Positions 26,342-35,244 are shown, counted from the first letter of the stretch. The stretch: DNA of 64,000 bases from Burkholderia sp. Bp9143 (GCF_003853645.1 NZ_QTPO01000038.1:1-64000); one strand, 5' to 3'. Numbers and translations are program-made. Notes: generated by a model not told the origin, from the letters alone.

Positions 26342-27460
26342 TCAAGCTTCCGTGACCGCGCGCTTGAGCGTAAAAAGAAACAACTCGCTTTCATCAGGCA
26401 TGCCCACTGAGATGCGCAACCAATCGCCTAGTCCATAATCATGGACAGCAGCCACCATAATTCCATGCCGCAGAAGGTATGCGTTTATCCGGGCGGTGTA
26501 GGAACCAAATCTGGCGAGAACGAAATTTCCGCACGACTCTAGACATGGGATAGCCAACTTCCGAAAACCTCTTGCGAATTGCTCGAGACCATTCATGTTG
26601 ATTCGGTACGTTTCCTCCTGGAAGGCTTGATCTTCAAGTGCTCCAATCGCGGCGGCCTGGGCCACGTTGCTCACACTGAGATTCGTTCTATTGCTGTGCA
26701 AGCAATTAGCCAACTCTGGGGAACTGATGGAGTACCCAATCCGGAACCCTGCCAACCCGTAAGCCTTTGAAAAAGTACGAGTCACAACGAGATTAGGATA
26801 TCGTCTAACCCAAGCGCTGCTGTCATACTGCATCTCTGGGGCGAGATACTCGTTGTAGGCTTCATCGAGAACAATAACGACGTCGCTTCGCACGCGAGCA
26901 ATGAACCTTTCGAGTCGATCTGGAGGAAGATACGTTCCGGTTGGATTATTCGGATTCGCAACGAAAATGACCGATGTGTCGATACGAATGGCTCGACACA
27001 TTGCATCGAGGTCATGTGAGAAATCCCGTGCATCGACCACTATCCCATGCGCACCGGCTCTGAGCGTTGCGTGCGCGTAGGCAAAGAACGCGTACTGCGC
27101 ACACACAGCCGATCGACCCACCGCCAAGAATGCACTCGCTATAAGTTCGATTATCTCGGCCGAGCCGGCCCCGAGGGTAATCCACGATCGCGGGACATCG
27201 AATTTTCGACCGATCGCTCCTTTTAAGTCGAATCCAATTGAATTGGGATGCAGTGCCGCGGTCATGGCATTGAGTCGAGCCTTCTGTGACATCCCCAAAG
27301 GATTTTCATTAGATGCCAACTTCACAATCCTAGATGGATCGTTCTCGCACCAGCGTGCAAAATCGTTAGTTGGCGTCCAATTCAATGTTCTCAGCTTTGC
27401 TAGATGCATATCGCGACACCCTGCAAAGCTCGCGGGTACGCTATGTTCCGAAATTTTCAT
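26342..27460 (-). CDS. hisC: Pyridoxal-phosphate aminotransferase, histidinol-phosphate transaminase-like
   Basis: Class I/II PLP aminotransferase of 372 aa related to HisC. ATG at 27460 has GAGGAG upstream. Family motifs are VKLASNENPLG near residue 47, the FVANPNNPTGTYLP loop near 165, DEAYNEYL near 200, and the Schiff-base Lys in TRTFSKAYGLAGFRIGY near 230. It transfers an amino group between an amino acid or imidazole substrate and 2-oxoglutarate. It is isolated from any histidine genes, has a lower GC content than the flanks, and lies upstream of an orphan LivK-type protein. A catabolic or side-pathway role, or use of an aromatic amino acid, is more likely than histidine synthesis. Confidence 0.85.
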   Translation of the reverse strand: MKISEHSVPASFAGCRDMHLAKLRTLNWTPTNDFARWCENDPSRIVKLASNENPLGMSQKARLNAMTAALHPNSIGFDLKGAIGRKFDVPRSWITLGAGSAEIIELIASAFLAVGRSAVCAQYAFFAYAHATLRAGAHGIVVDARDFSHDLDAMCRAIRIDTSVIFVANPNNPTGTYLPPDRLERFIARVRSDVVIVLDEAYNEYLAPEMQYDSSAWVRRYPNLVVTRTFSKAYGLAGFRIGYSISSPELANCLHSNRTNLSVSNVAQAAAIGALEDQAFQEETYRINMNGLEQFARGFRKLAIPCLESCGNFVLARFGSYTARINAYLLRHGIMVAAVHDYGLGDWLRISVGMPDESELFLFTLKRAVTEA

Positions 27461-27858
27461 GAGGCGCTCCTCTGGCGCGTGCTGGCCAAAGAGACAACGC
27501 CGCTGCCAACGAGTGCATTTGACCTACACAAAATTCGTTTGCCAACGCGGCACCGCTCATAGACATCATGAGCGTCCTTCATGCCTCACGAGCCACCGGC
27601 TTGTTTTGAACAGGCGCTGGCCTCCTGGGGTCCTCAGAGCGAGGAAAAGGCTCGAAAGCACAAATTAGCTAATCGCTTGCGCGGGCCGACAGGCAACGCG
27701 CGTGCAGATGCAAGTGCGGCGAGCACGCACCTGGACACTGCTTCGTGATTGTTGCCGCAGTTCGCGAACGGAGCACCTTGGAGTAAACGAGTCGAACGTC
27801 GTAGTTCCCGCCAGTATCGAAGGCTCGCTGTCGGTTACTTTCGAGCACGGAGGCGCTG
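27461..27858. other. Gene-free interval between aminotransferase and LysR genes
   Basis: About 400 bp with no convincing reading frame, repeat or hairpin. It should contain the aminotransferase promoter and the 3' end of the LysR transcript. Confidence 0.4.
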
Positions 27859-28758
27859 TTATCGCGTCTCGGGATAGTCACCCATCAGATCGAACAACGT
27901 CTCCCTCAGCCAGCGATGGCCGGGATCCTTGTGCCATCTTGGATGCCAGACGGACTGAAGTCCATAAGGTTTGATTGGCTCGGGCATCTCAATCTGCCTG
28001 ACTTTGGCGGCCTCAGTGATGTCTTCGCTCAGGCGCGTGGGAACTGTTGCAAGATACTCGGTGCCCTGGATTAGCCAGGGAACGGAGAGAAATCCGCTGA
28101 CAGTCAGAAAGACGTTCCGCTTGATGCCGCGTGGCGCCAGCGCCTTTTCCTCCAGATTAAAGTCCAACCCGGACTTGACGACAATGTGCTGCTCGCGCGC
28201 ATAGTCCTTCCATGTCAAGCGCGACCTGATACGTGGGTGCTCTGTCGACGCCAGCACGACGTAGCCATGCTGAAACATGGTCTGGCTGTAGAAGTGACCA
28301 TGAGCCTCCGGAAGATTGCCCAGTGCAAGTTCAGCTTCTCCGCGCTCTAACGCGTCCAGCATTGCTTCATTGCTCATTCTCTGGACACGTAACGTGCAGT
28401 TTGGCGCATGTGCCCGGAAATGGCGTATCAGCGGCGGAAGAAACACGACCTCCGCCATGTCCCCCATCGCCAGCGAAAACTCGCGTTGAGCGACTCCAGC
28501 ATCAAACGTCGATCTGGAGAGGACCTGTTCAGTGAGCGTCTCCATGATCCGATGCACGGGCTCAAACAATTGCTGTGCACGGATTGTGGCCACCATTCCG
28601 GTTCCAGAACGCACGAACAGTTCGTCATCGAAGAGTTGTCGAAGCTTGCGCAGGCCATGGCTGACCGCGGACTGCGTAAGTCCGAGCTGCTCGGCGGCGT
28701 TACTGACGTTCTTCTCGATGTAGACGGAATGGAACACGCGCAGCAGGTTCATGTCCAT
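27859..28758 (-). CDS. LysR family transcriptional regulator, divergent from Rieske oxygenase
   Basis: Regulator of about 299 aa. The start MDMNLLRVFHSVYIEKNVSN at 28758 was preferred over an ATG at 28791, because the extra 11 residues are not typical and would encode over a clean T-N11-A LysR box. The HTH is NVSNAAEQLGLTQSAVSHGLRKLR. The effector domain begins EFSLAMGDMAEVVFLPPLI, the NodD/NahR/LinR-like branch that often senses aromatic compounds. It is divergent from the Rieske oxygenase/reductase pair and is its likely activator. Confidence 0.88.
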   Translation of the reverse strand: MDMNLLRVFHSVYIEKNVSNAAEQLGLTQSAVSHGLRKLRQLFDDELFVRSGTGMVATIRAQQLFEPVHRIMETLTEQVLSRSTFDAGVAQREFSLAMGDMAEVVFLPPLIRHFRAHAPNCTLRVQRMSNEAMLDALERGEAELALGNLPEAHGHFYSQTMFQHGYVVLASTEHPRIRSRLTWKDYAREQHIVVKSGLDFNLEEKALAPRGIKRNVFLTVSGFLSVPWLIQGTEYLATVPTRLSEDITEAAKVRQIEMPEPIKPYGLQSVWHPRWHKDPGHRWLRETLFDLMGDYPETR

Positions 28759-28767
28759 CGAGGGAAA

Positions 28768-28782
28768 ATGAACATTGTTCAT
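28768..28782. promoter_or_regulatory. LysR-type T-N11-A operator
   Basis: ATGAACATTGTTCAT is a perfect 15-bp inverted repeat containing T-N11-A, the classical LysR recognition form. It lies between the LysR start (28758) and the divergent oxygenase gene (28863), at about -80 to -95 from the latter's start codon. Confidence 0.6.
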
Positions 28783-28862
28783 ATAGTTCATTCACAAAAT
28801 GATCTTGTTGAATGTTCGAGCATGCTGTCCAATGTTGTCAAGCTCAACAAAGGAGACGAAAC

Positions 28863-29894
28863 GTGTTCGTGCGGAATTGCTGGTATGTTGCGGGATGGGA
28901 CAACGATGTGCCTGGCGATGGGTTCCTTAGTAGAACGATCATCAATGTGCCGCTCGTGTTCTGGCGCGACGCCGCTGGTAAGGTCGTCGCGCTGGAAGAT
29001 CGCTGTTGCCATCGCGGCGCGAAGCTGTCTATGGGGCGCAAGGAGAACCAAGGAGATTGTGTCAGGTGCATGTATCACGGCCTGGTATTTGACCGGACCG
29101 GTCAATGCATCAGCGCGCCAGCACAAGATAGATTGCCTCCGCGAGCCAAGGTCAGAAGCTTCCCGATTGTCGAAGCGCACCGTTGGATCTGGATCTGGAT
29201 GGGCGACCCAGAGCGGGCGGACGAGTCACTGATTCCTGATACTCGCTGGCTCGATCATCCGGACTGGCGTTCGCAGGACGGCTATCTCCACTACGACGTC
29301 AACTATCTGCTCATCGCCGATAACCTGCTCGATTTTTCCCATTTGCCGTTTCTGCATCCGACGACAGTGGGCGGATCGCCCGACTATGCCTCCGTATTGC
29401 CGAAGGTCGAGCGCGGTGAGCGCGGTGTTCGTCTGACGAAATGGGTGAAAGGTACACATCCGCCGGCCTATTCCGCCAAGTATTCGAACTATCCGGAAGG
29501 CGCTTTGGTGGATCGCTGGATGTACTACGATTTTCTTGCGCCGGGCGTTCTTCTTATGGATTCCGGAATGATGCCAGTCGGAACTGGAGGAAATGATGAC
29601 AACCGGGAAAACGCGCTCGCGTTTCGCGGTTGCCAAGCTTTGACGCCAGAGACGGACACGTCAACACATTATTTCTTCGCACACCCGCACAATTTCTTGA
29701 TAGATCGGCCGGAAGTCACGAAGGAAATCCACGCAGGCATCGTCCATGCGTTCGAGGAGGATCGCCAGATGATCACCTCCCAACAGCGGAATATCGAACT
29801 GGATCCGTCGTTCAAAATGGTACCGCTTGGAGTCGACGCCGCACTCTCGCATTTCCGCTGGGTCATCGATAAATTGATCCGCGAGGAGTTTTGA
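28863..29894 (+). CDS. Rieske non-haem iron aromatic oxygenase (VanA-like, vanillate O-demethylase type)
   Basis: Oxygenase component of 343 aa that would hydroxylate or O-demethylate an aromatic acid with electrons from the adjacent reductase. GTG at 28863 follows AAAGGAGA at 7 nt spacing. The Rieske [2Fe-2S] ligands are in CCHRGAKLS (C-x-H) and CMYHGL (C-x2-H), residues 45-68. The mononuclear iron site is indicated by DNLLDFSHLPFLHP (Asp plus two His) near residue 150. Length and domain order fit VanA-type enzymes, without a beta subunit. The downstream reductase gene starts 2 nt after the stop. The substrate is most likely a methoxylated or related benzoate, from family knowledge. Confidence 0.9.
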   Translation: MFVRNCWYVAGWDNDVPGDGFLSRTIINVPLVFWRDAAGKVVALEDRCCHRGAKLSMGRKENQGDCVRCMYHGLVFDRTGQCISAPAQDRLPPRAKVRSFPIVEAHRWIWIWMGDPERADESLIPDTRWLDHPDWRSQDGYLHYDVNYLLIADNLLDFSHLPFLHPTTVGGSPDYASVLPKVERGERGVRLTKWVKGTHPPAYSAKYSNYPEGALVDRWMYYDFLAPGVLLMDSGMMPVGTGGNDDNRENALAFRGCQALTPETDTSTHYFFAHPHNFLIDRPEVTKEIHAGIVHAFEEDRQMITSQQRNIELDPSFKMVPLGVDAALSHFRWVIDKLIREEF

Positions 29895-29896
29895 TC

Positions 29897-30883
29897 ATGA
29901 AGAAAGATGAATCGATGATGCTCGTCGTAACCGGCTATCGTGCGGAGGCACTCGATGTCGCATCGTTCGAGCTCCGAGATCCGAACGGCAAGGATCTGCC
30001 TCAGTTCTCTCCGGGGGCTCACCTGGAAATCACATTGCCTCAATACGAGGGCACCCCGGGCACCCTAATTCGTCATTATTCGTTGTGCAATGATCCAAGC
30101 GAAAGGCATAGGTATGTTGTTGCGGTTGGACGTGCGGCGAACAGTCGAGGCGGATCGCTAGCGATGCATGAGCACGTGCGCGTCGGGTCCAACTTGCGAG
30201 CGAGTTCGCCGCGCAACAATTTTCCGCTTGTCGGGGATGCGAGACATTACCGCTTCATCGCAGGAGGAATCGGGATCACACCGATTCTTTCCATGATCCG
30301 ATGGTGCCAGTCGTATCAGAAGAGCTGGTCGCTGCTGTATTGCACGCGTGGCCGGACACGCACTGCGTTCTACGAGACCTTGAAAGAATTTGGTGATTCG
30401 GTTCGGTTTCACTTTGACGACGAGTCCGGTGGCTCGCTTTCCGACTTGGTGCGTGAGCTGGCCGATGGCGGTGCGGGAGAACATGTCTATTGCTGCGGAC
30501 CGAGTGGTCTGATGCATGCCGTAGAGCAGGCGTGCGCAGATCGCTGTCCGGAATCCGTTCATTTCGAATGGTTCGCAACCACGGACCGTTCGACTAGCGA
30601 GCGCGCCTCAGACGAGGCAGCCTTCGATATCGTGCTGCAATCGACAGGGCAGCGACTTCACGTGGAGCCTGGAACAAGCATTCTCGAGACGCTCGAGCGA
30701 CAAGGCATGAGCGTGCCGTTCGCTTGCCGTGAGGGCCTTTGCCGAACGTGTGAAACACCGCTATGCGGGGGCGAGGCAGATCACCGAGACTACGTGTTGT
30801 CAGAAGAGGAACGCCGCACCCAGTCATCGGTAATGATCTGTGTTTCTCGCGCGCGGAGCAGCACCCTCACGCTAGGGCTCTAG
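29897..30883 (+). CDS. Oxygenase reductase, FMN/NAD and plant-type [2Fe-2S] (VanB-like)
   Basis: Electron-transfer partner of the Rieske oxygenase, 328 aa. ATG at 29897 has GAGGAG about 10 nt upstream. The FMN-binding domain contains RHYSLCNDPSE, the NAD-binding domain contains FIAGGIGITPILSM and YCCGPSGLM, and the C-terminal ferredoxin domain has C-x4-C-x2-C as ACREGLCRTCE with a fourth Cys in MICVSRA. This is the phthalate-dioxygenase-reductase/VanB architecture. A decayed 110-bp copy of its NAD-binding region lies at 21.7 kb. It probably ends at the hairpin that follows. Confidence 0.92.
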   Translation: MKKDESMMLVVTGYRAEALDVASFELRDPNGKDLPQFSPGAHLEITLPQYEGTPGTLIRHYSLCNDPSERHRYVVAVGRAANSRGGSLAMHEHVRVGSNLRASSPRNNFPLVGDARHYRFIAGGIGITPILSMIRWCQSYQKSWSLLYCTRGRTRTAFYETLKEFGDSVRFHFDDESGGSLSDLVRELADGGAGEHVYCCGPSGLMHAVEQACADRCPESVHFEWFATTDRSTSERASDEAAFDIVLQSTGQRLHVEPGTSILETLERQGMSVPFACREGLCRTCETPLCGGEADHRDYVLSEEERRTQSSVMICVSRARSSTLTLGL

Positions 30884-30896
30884 CACGCTGGTTCAG

Positions 30897-30928
30897 CGCG
30901 CGGCAGCGTCCTTGCACGTTGCCGCGCG
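30897..30928. terminator. Bidirectional hairpin terminator between convergent genes
   Basis: CGCGCGGCA (30897-30905) and TGCCGCGCG (30920-30928) form a perfect 9-bp GC-rich stem with a 14-nt loop, exactly between the reductase stop and the stop of the opposing SRPBCC gene. No long T-run is present, so termination strength is uncertain. Confidence 0.6.
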
Positions 30929-30936
30929 TGGACAGC

Positions 30937-31461
30937 TTACGGCTTGCTTCCTTTCGCCTTGTGCGCCGCTGCAACGATGCCGTCGAGCCAGTCCTGATGA
31001 CCATTGATCATCGGGTTCGGCCTCGTGTCGCGCAACTGCAGTGCCGGCTTGCCCCTCTGCGTCTCCTGAGTAAGGATACGCACGCGCCCGCCGTTAAGGT
31101 CTTCCACCAGCCACGCGTGGTGCACGTCTAGGCGGCCGTCGGAGCCCACGTCGCCGGCCCAACCATGCCATGCTATCCGGCCGGGCTGCCCAACGGCTGG
31201 CGGTACATATTCGTTGCATTGGGCTTCAACAGGGAAGCCAAACGTTTCGAAGTAGAAGCGGTCACCGTCGGCTAGTTCCGGGCCCTTGCTGTCATAGATG
31301 CGCACGTTAGCCGAATTCGCATAATAGGTGGGCCACAGAGAAGGCGTGCTGAGCAAAGGCCAAACGTCAGCAGCACTTAGGCCAGCAACTATGGTCTCGT
31401 TGGAGGCAAAGTTCTCGGTATGGCCTGGCGCGTAGTCTTCAGGCCAGGTAATGGCGTTCAT
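30937..31461 (-). CDS. SRPBCC (START-like) domain protein
   Basis: A 174-aa protein of the polyketide cyclase/dehydrase and lipid-binding superfamily. ATG at 31461 was chosen; a GTG at 31467 has an AGGA element at good distance and is equally possible. The fold is suggested by ETIVAGLSAADVWPLLSTPSLWPTYYANSANVRI at the start, FYFETFGFPVEAQC in the middle and a C-terminal helix LDGIVAAAHKAKGS. Such proteins form a hydrophobic cavity that binds aromatic or lipid ligands. It is convergent with the oxygenase operon, so a link is only positional. The reaction is unknown. Confidence 0.75.
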   Translation of the reverse strand: MNAITWPEDYAPGHTENFASNETIVAGLSAADVWPLLSTPSLWPTYYANSANVRIYDSKGPELADGDRFYFETFGFPVEAQCNEYVPPAVGQPGRIAWHGWAGDVGSDGRLDVHHAWLVEDLNGGRVRILTQETQRGKPALQLRDTRPNPMINGHQDWLDGIVAAAHKAKGSKP

Positions 31462-31874
31462 TTTCACGCTGACATTCCTGATTCGGTTTGGTGGTGAAAT
31501 CATGACATCGGCCAAGAGATAAATCCAATGCTGTATTTTTATAATTCATATCACGCGGGCTGATACCAGTAAGTGCGCACAGGAAGAGGGCTGGATGGTC
31601 GCAGACATCGCAACCCGGCCAATGGAAAGTCACCAGATCCGTCGCTGATATCACCGCTCGCGTTCGCTTCGCATCAGCCGATCGCTTTTGGGTTCGTCTG
31701 TAGGTTTGCACGGCCCTGCGCGCCTGCAGCGACGAGATCTCGCCTGCGGCGCCAACCATAGATGCAAAAAGGTACAGCACAGCACTGCCCCTTTGTTTCG
31801 CCTGCCGCATCGTGAGCCACGCACGACGCGGCAGGAGCAAACTTACACAAAAAAGGCATGCCTGATAATGACAA
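31462..31874. other. Gene-free interval upstream of SRPBCC gene
   Basis: About 410 bp with no supported gene. A long minus-strand open frame across 31439-31984 has no recognisable domain and overlaps the SRPBCC start and the hydrolase end. The AT-rich stretch at 31520-31555 probably holds the SRPBCC promoter. Confidence 0.4.
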
Positions 31875-32743
31875 TTACGGGGCAAGAAACTCGATGACCA
31901 TCCGGTTGAATTTTTCTGCGTGCTCCCACTTCGCCCAGTGCCCGCAGCGGCTGAAGATGTGAAACTCAGCGTTCGGCATTCCACACACGAGCCTCAGGCC
32001 GACATCGAGTGGCACCAAGCGATCATCGCGTCCCCCAATTACCAGGGCCGGCGCCGATATCTCACCGAGGCGCGGACCGTAGTCGGTGAACTGCTTCGGA
32101 TTCGCAGCGAGACTCTTCACGAAGTTCTCCAGATGGTCGCGACGCGCAAGAATGTTCGCGAGACGCGCCTGCATCAGCTCGTCGGTCAGGCTCGTCGTGT
32201 CGTACACGAAGATGTTCAGCATCTGCTTCAGGTTGTCCAGCGTCGGCTCGCGGTACACCTTTTGCAGCAGCTGATACCTTCGGTCGGCATCGGCACGAAC
32301 TGACTGGGTCCTCCTGTTCCGCCGCCCATCAGTACAAGCTTGCCGACCTGATGTGGGAACAGCAGTGCGAATGCGACCGCGCTATGACCGCCCATCGAGT
32401 TGCCCACGATATGCACGCGTTCGATGTCCAGAGCATCGAGCAGCGCCTTCAAGGCGTGCGCGTTCAACTCGGAGCGCGACCCCGTGCTGACAATCGAGTC
32501 ACTCTTGCTCCAACCCGGACAATCGAGCAGCACGACGCGATAGCCAGCGTCGACGAATGCATCGACGTTGCGATGGAAATTCGCCCAACCACTAGCGCAG
32601 GGCCCAGATCCGTGCAGCATGACGACCGTCTCGCTACCGCGCCCCGCGTCGTTGTAATGCAACGTCAACTCATGCTCGCCGATTTTCAATCGAACGAACC
32701 TGCTCGTGCTCTCGTCCGTCAATGTGATTCCCTGTTGCGTCAT
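31875..32743 (-). pseudogene. mhpC: MhpC-like alpha/beta hydrolase with -1 frameshift
   Basis: Homologue of 2-hydroxy-6-oxononadienedioate hydrolase, the C-C bond hydrolase of phenylpropionate meta-cleavage. The first part (from ATG 32743) carries HGSGPCASGWANFHRN and the nucleophile Ser in GNSMGGHSAVAF. The second part (to 31875) carries the acid in GGRDDRLVPLD and the His in RCGHWAKWEH. The two parts are in different frames: after MPTEGI the expected KLLQKVYREPT continues one frame over, explained by loss of one A near 32271-32273. Restoring it gives a full-length protein of about 289 aa. All catalytic residues are intact, so this is either a recent mutation or a sequencing error. Confidence 0.85.
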
Positions 32744-32846
32744 GTCTTCGCCGACGCCATCCACCGGGCCATCTCTGCCGCCCATGCATCCGCTTTCGAA
32801 CAAAGTCTAAGGAGCGCGATATCGCGCCCCAACAATTTGAGTGGAA

Positions 32847-32862
32847 TGCATCACCTGATGCA
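32847..32862. promoter_or_regulatory. MhpR-like operator
   Basis: TGCATCACCTGATGCA is a 7-2-7 inverted repeat in the gap between the divergent mhpC and mhpR homologues. It resembles the palindromic MhpR site of E. coli, which contains TGCACCTGGTGCA. It suggests that the pair once formed a self-contained mhp control region. Confidence 0.6.
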
Positions 32863-32888
32863 CGCCATTGATTTAAAAGGACTTTGTC

Positions 32889-33682
32889 GTGTCGAAATTC
32901 ACCAGCGTGCGCGGTCTCGCGCGCAGTCTGCAGGTGCTGCGCGCGCTAAACGCGATGGAGAACGGCCGCGCGAGTAGCCAGCAAATCAGCGATGCCACTG
33001 GGTTGCACAGAACTACGGTGCGGCGGCTCTTGGAAACCTTGGTCGAAGAAGGATGCGTGCGCCGTAGCCCGTCCGACGACAGCTTCAGGCTAGCGCTCGG
33101 CGTACGCTCGCTGAGCGAAGGTTTTACGGATGACGAATGGATTTCAACGGTAGCCCCGCCAGTGATGGCGCAACTGACACAACGTGTCGTCTGGCCGTCT
33201 GACCTGACGACACCCGATGGCGACGCGACGATCATTCGCGAAACCACGCACCGATTCAGTCCGCTGTCATTTCACCGGTCGATGGTCGGACGCCGGCTCC
33301 CGATGCTGTTGACCGCGGCAGGCCGCGCGTACTTTGCTGCCTGTTCCGATGCCGAGCGTGCTGACATCCTCGCACTGTTGCGCACCAATGCCGGCGACGA
33401 GGAGCAGCGCCGCCTCGCATTCGATGATGCGTATGTCGCGAATCTGGTCCGCCAGACTCGCTCGGACGGATTTGGCCTCAATGCGAGCGACTGGGGTGCC
33501 CAAAAAAGATCGGCGCCGTCGCGGTGGCCATCTCTGCGCGCGGGCACGTGCTCGGCAGCCTGAATGTGATCGATCTATCGAAGGCGATAACACCAACCGA
33601 AGCAATCCGGCGTTTCGTACCCGAACTTCAGGTGGCTGCTCGAGAAGTCGTCACTGCGCTTGAGGGCGCCGACGCAGGCTAA
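32889..33682 (+). pseudogene. mhpR: MhpR-like IclR family regulator with -1 frameshift
   Basis: Homologue of the IclR-family activator of 3-(3-hydroxyphenyl)propionate catabolism. GTG at 32889 follows AAAAGGA. The HTH is ASSQQISDATGLHRTTVRRLL, about residues 29-49, and the effector domain includes GFTDDEWISTVA and TTHRFSPLSFHRSMVGRRLP. At the A-run 33502-33507, after GAQK, the frame must shift by -1 to continue IGAVAVAISARGHVLGSLNV to the stop at 33682, giving about 264 aa. Six A residues are present where four or seven would keep the frame. Divergent from the equally frameshifted mhpC. Confidence 0.85.
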
Positions 33683-34230
33683 CGATTGGGATTGCCGTCC
33701 TCTTGTTGCCGTTGTCGGCTATAGCAGCCAGCAGACATCGGCGGGCGGTGGCGCCCACACCTTATTGAGTTCCATTTGGATCGATCGTTCGCATACTCGT
33801 CTTGCACGCTGCGGCATGGCTGTGGCGAAGTGATACGAACTCAAGTCGACCCCGCTCAGGGTATTCCCCGGGCATCGATCGGTTTACTTATTGCGTTTTG
33901 TGACCATAAAATGCATCGAAGCGCCACGTTAAGTTCGGTCCTTCGCCTCCGGTAACGCTACTGCTGTCCATCAAATAGACAAAGCCAGCAAACGACAACG
34001 GGCGCTTCAGCGTGTGCGTGTACTTCGGCGAAGGAGTGAGATTGATTGGGGATGTACGAAGGTACATTCCAATGATTCAACCGGACTAATAGTAGTACCT
34101 AATGTAAGTTCATAGTTTGACGCCAGACCGTTCAAGGCCACGAAAATGGTCGTCCATTTGATTCGGACTCGATCAGATACAGGTCCAAAAAAAGCGCTGG
34201 CTCAACGAGCAAGCCAACAAGGAGACAAGC
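33683..34230. other. Intergenic region with orphan GntR-type palindrome
   Basis: About 550 bp between the mhpR pseudogene and the SsuA-like gene. It holds one degenerate copy of the 22-bp palindrome shared with the 36-43 kb regulon (33893-33914). A minus-strand open stretch near 33888-34068 reads like a C-terminal fragment, but overlaps that palindrome and was not accepted as a gene. Confidence 0.45.
33893..33914. promoter_or_regulatory. GntR regulon palindrome, copy 1 (orphan)
   Basis: Half-sites GCGTTTTGTGA and CCATAAAATGC match the perfect copy at 35793-35814 at 18 of 22 positions. The nearest downstream gene is the SsuA/TauA-like binding protein 317 bp away, which may belong to the regulon. 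Confidence 0.5.
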
Positions 34231-35244
34231 GTGCAAGGAACCGTTCGGAAAATTGCAGGAGCTGCATCGATCTTGCTTTCACTGTGCGCAGTGGATGCCA
34301 CCGCCGCAGAAAAGATCACTATCATCGTCGGCGGTATCAATAAGCTTATCTATCTACCTGCGAAACTGACTGAGTCTCTGGGCTACTTTCGCGATGAAGG
34401 CCTGGATGTCGACCTGCAATCGCAGCAAGCTGGCGTAGACGCAGAAAACGAGCTCGTCGCCGGCGCAGCGCAGGCGGTCGTCGGCTTCTACGATCACTCG
34501 ATTGATCTCCAAGCCAAGGGGAAAGAGATCGAGAGCATTGTGCTCTTCGGCCTCGTACCAGGCAGCATGGAAATGGTTCGCAGCGACATGGCGACACAGA
34601 TTCGGAACATGGGGGACCTCAGGGGCAAGACACTCGGCGTTACCGGACTCGGTTCATCGTCGGCCTTCATCGGGCACTTCCTCGCGGCAAGGTATGGTTT
34701 GAAGATGTCGGATTATTCAACGCTGCCGGTAGGTGCGGGCAATGCCTTGCTTGCGGCGGTAAAGCAACGTCGAGTCGAGGTTGTATGGAGCACGGAACCC
34801 ACGACTTCATTGCTGCGCGCGACCGGGGACGCACAGGTGCTTGTCGATTTGAGCAGCGTCGACGGCACGAAGGCGGCTCTTGGTGGCTTGTACCCGGCAT
34901 CGAGCCTCTACGTCCAACGTACATGGGCCGATAGCCATCGGGATGACGCACAGAAGCTTGCGCGGGCGTTTGTCCGGACGCTTCGCTTCATCCAGACCCA
35001 CTCGGCGGAAGAGATTGCGAACAAGATGCCCGCTGACTACTACGGCGGCAGCAAGAGCCTTTACGTGAAGGCCCTTCAAGCATCGATGCCGATGTATTCG
35101 CCGGACGGAAAAATGCCTGCCGGCGGACCCGAAACCGTCCTGAAGGTATTGAGCGAGTTCAATCCGAACATCAAGGGGCGACACATCGATCTCTCCAGAA
35201 CGTTCACCAACGACTTCGTCAATCGGGCGCAAGCACCTCGCTGA
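34231..35244 (+). CDS. ABC transporter substrate-binding protein, NitT/TauT/SsuA type, orphan
   Basis: Periplasmic binding protein of 337 aa. GTG at 34231 follows AAGGAGA. The signal peptide is residues 1-25 (LLSLCAVDATAA, cut before EKIT). The mature N terminus KITIIVGGINKLIYLPAKLTESLGYFRDEGLDVDL and GKTLGVTGLGSSSAF near residue 130 are characteristic of the taurine/sulphonate/pyrimidine-precursor group. No permease or ATPase gene is next to it; a porin relic follows directly. It may belong to the GntR-palindrome regulon through the site at 33.9 kb. Confidence 0.88.
   Translation: MQGTVRKIAGAASILLSLCAVDATAAEKITIIVGGINKLIYLPAKLTESLGYFRDEGLDVDLQSQQAGVDAENELVAGAAQAVVGFYDHSIDLQAKGKEIESIVLFGLVPGSMEMVRSDMATQIRNMGDLRGKTLGVTGLGSSSAFIGHFLAARYGLKMSDYSTLPVGAGNALLAAVKQRRVEVVWSTEPTTSLLRATGDAQVLVDLSSVDGTKAALGGLYPASSLYVQRTWADSHRDDAQKLARAFVRTLRFIQTHSAEEIANKMPADYYGGSKSLYVKALQASMPMYSPDGKMPAGGPETVLKVLSEFNPNIKGRHIDLSRTFTNDFVNRAQAPR

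Noticed and set aside
31439..31984. Minus-strand open frame of 181 codons between SRPBCC and hydrolase genes
   Set aside because: No recognisable motif, no ribosome site, and it overlaps both neighbours.
33498..33510. Programmed -1 frameshift in the mhpR homologue
   Set aside because: The A-run is not in the codon phase of the classical A-AAA-AAG slippery heptamer and no downstream stimulatory structure was evident; mutation or sequencing error is simpler.
33888..34068. Minus-strand stretch ending TWRFDAFYGHKTQ that looks like a protein C terminus
   Set aside because: Too short, no family match, an upstream stop close by, and its end coincides with a copy of the regulatory palindrome. Could be a relic, but not supportable.
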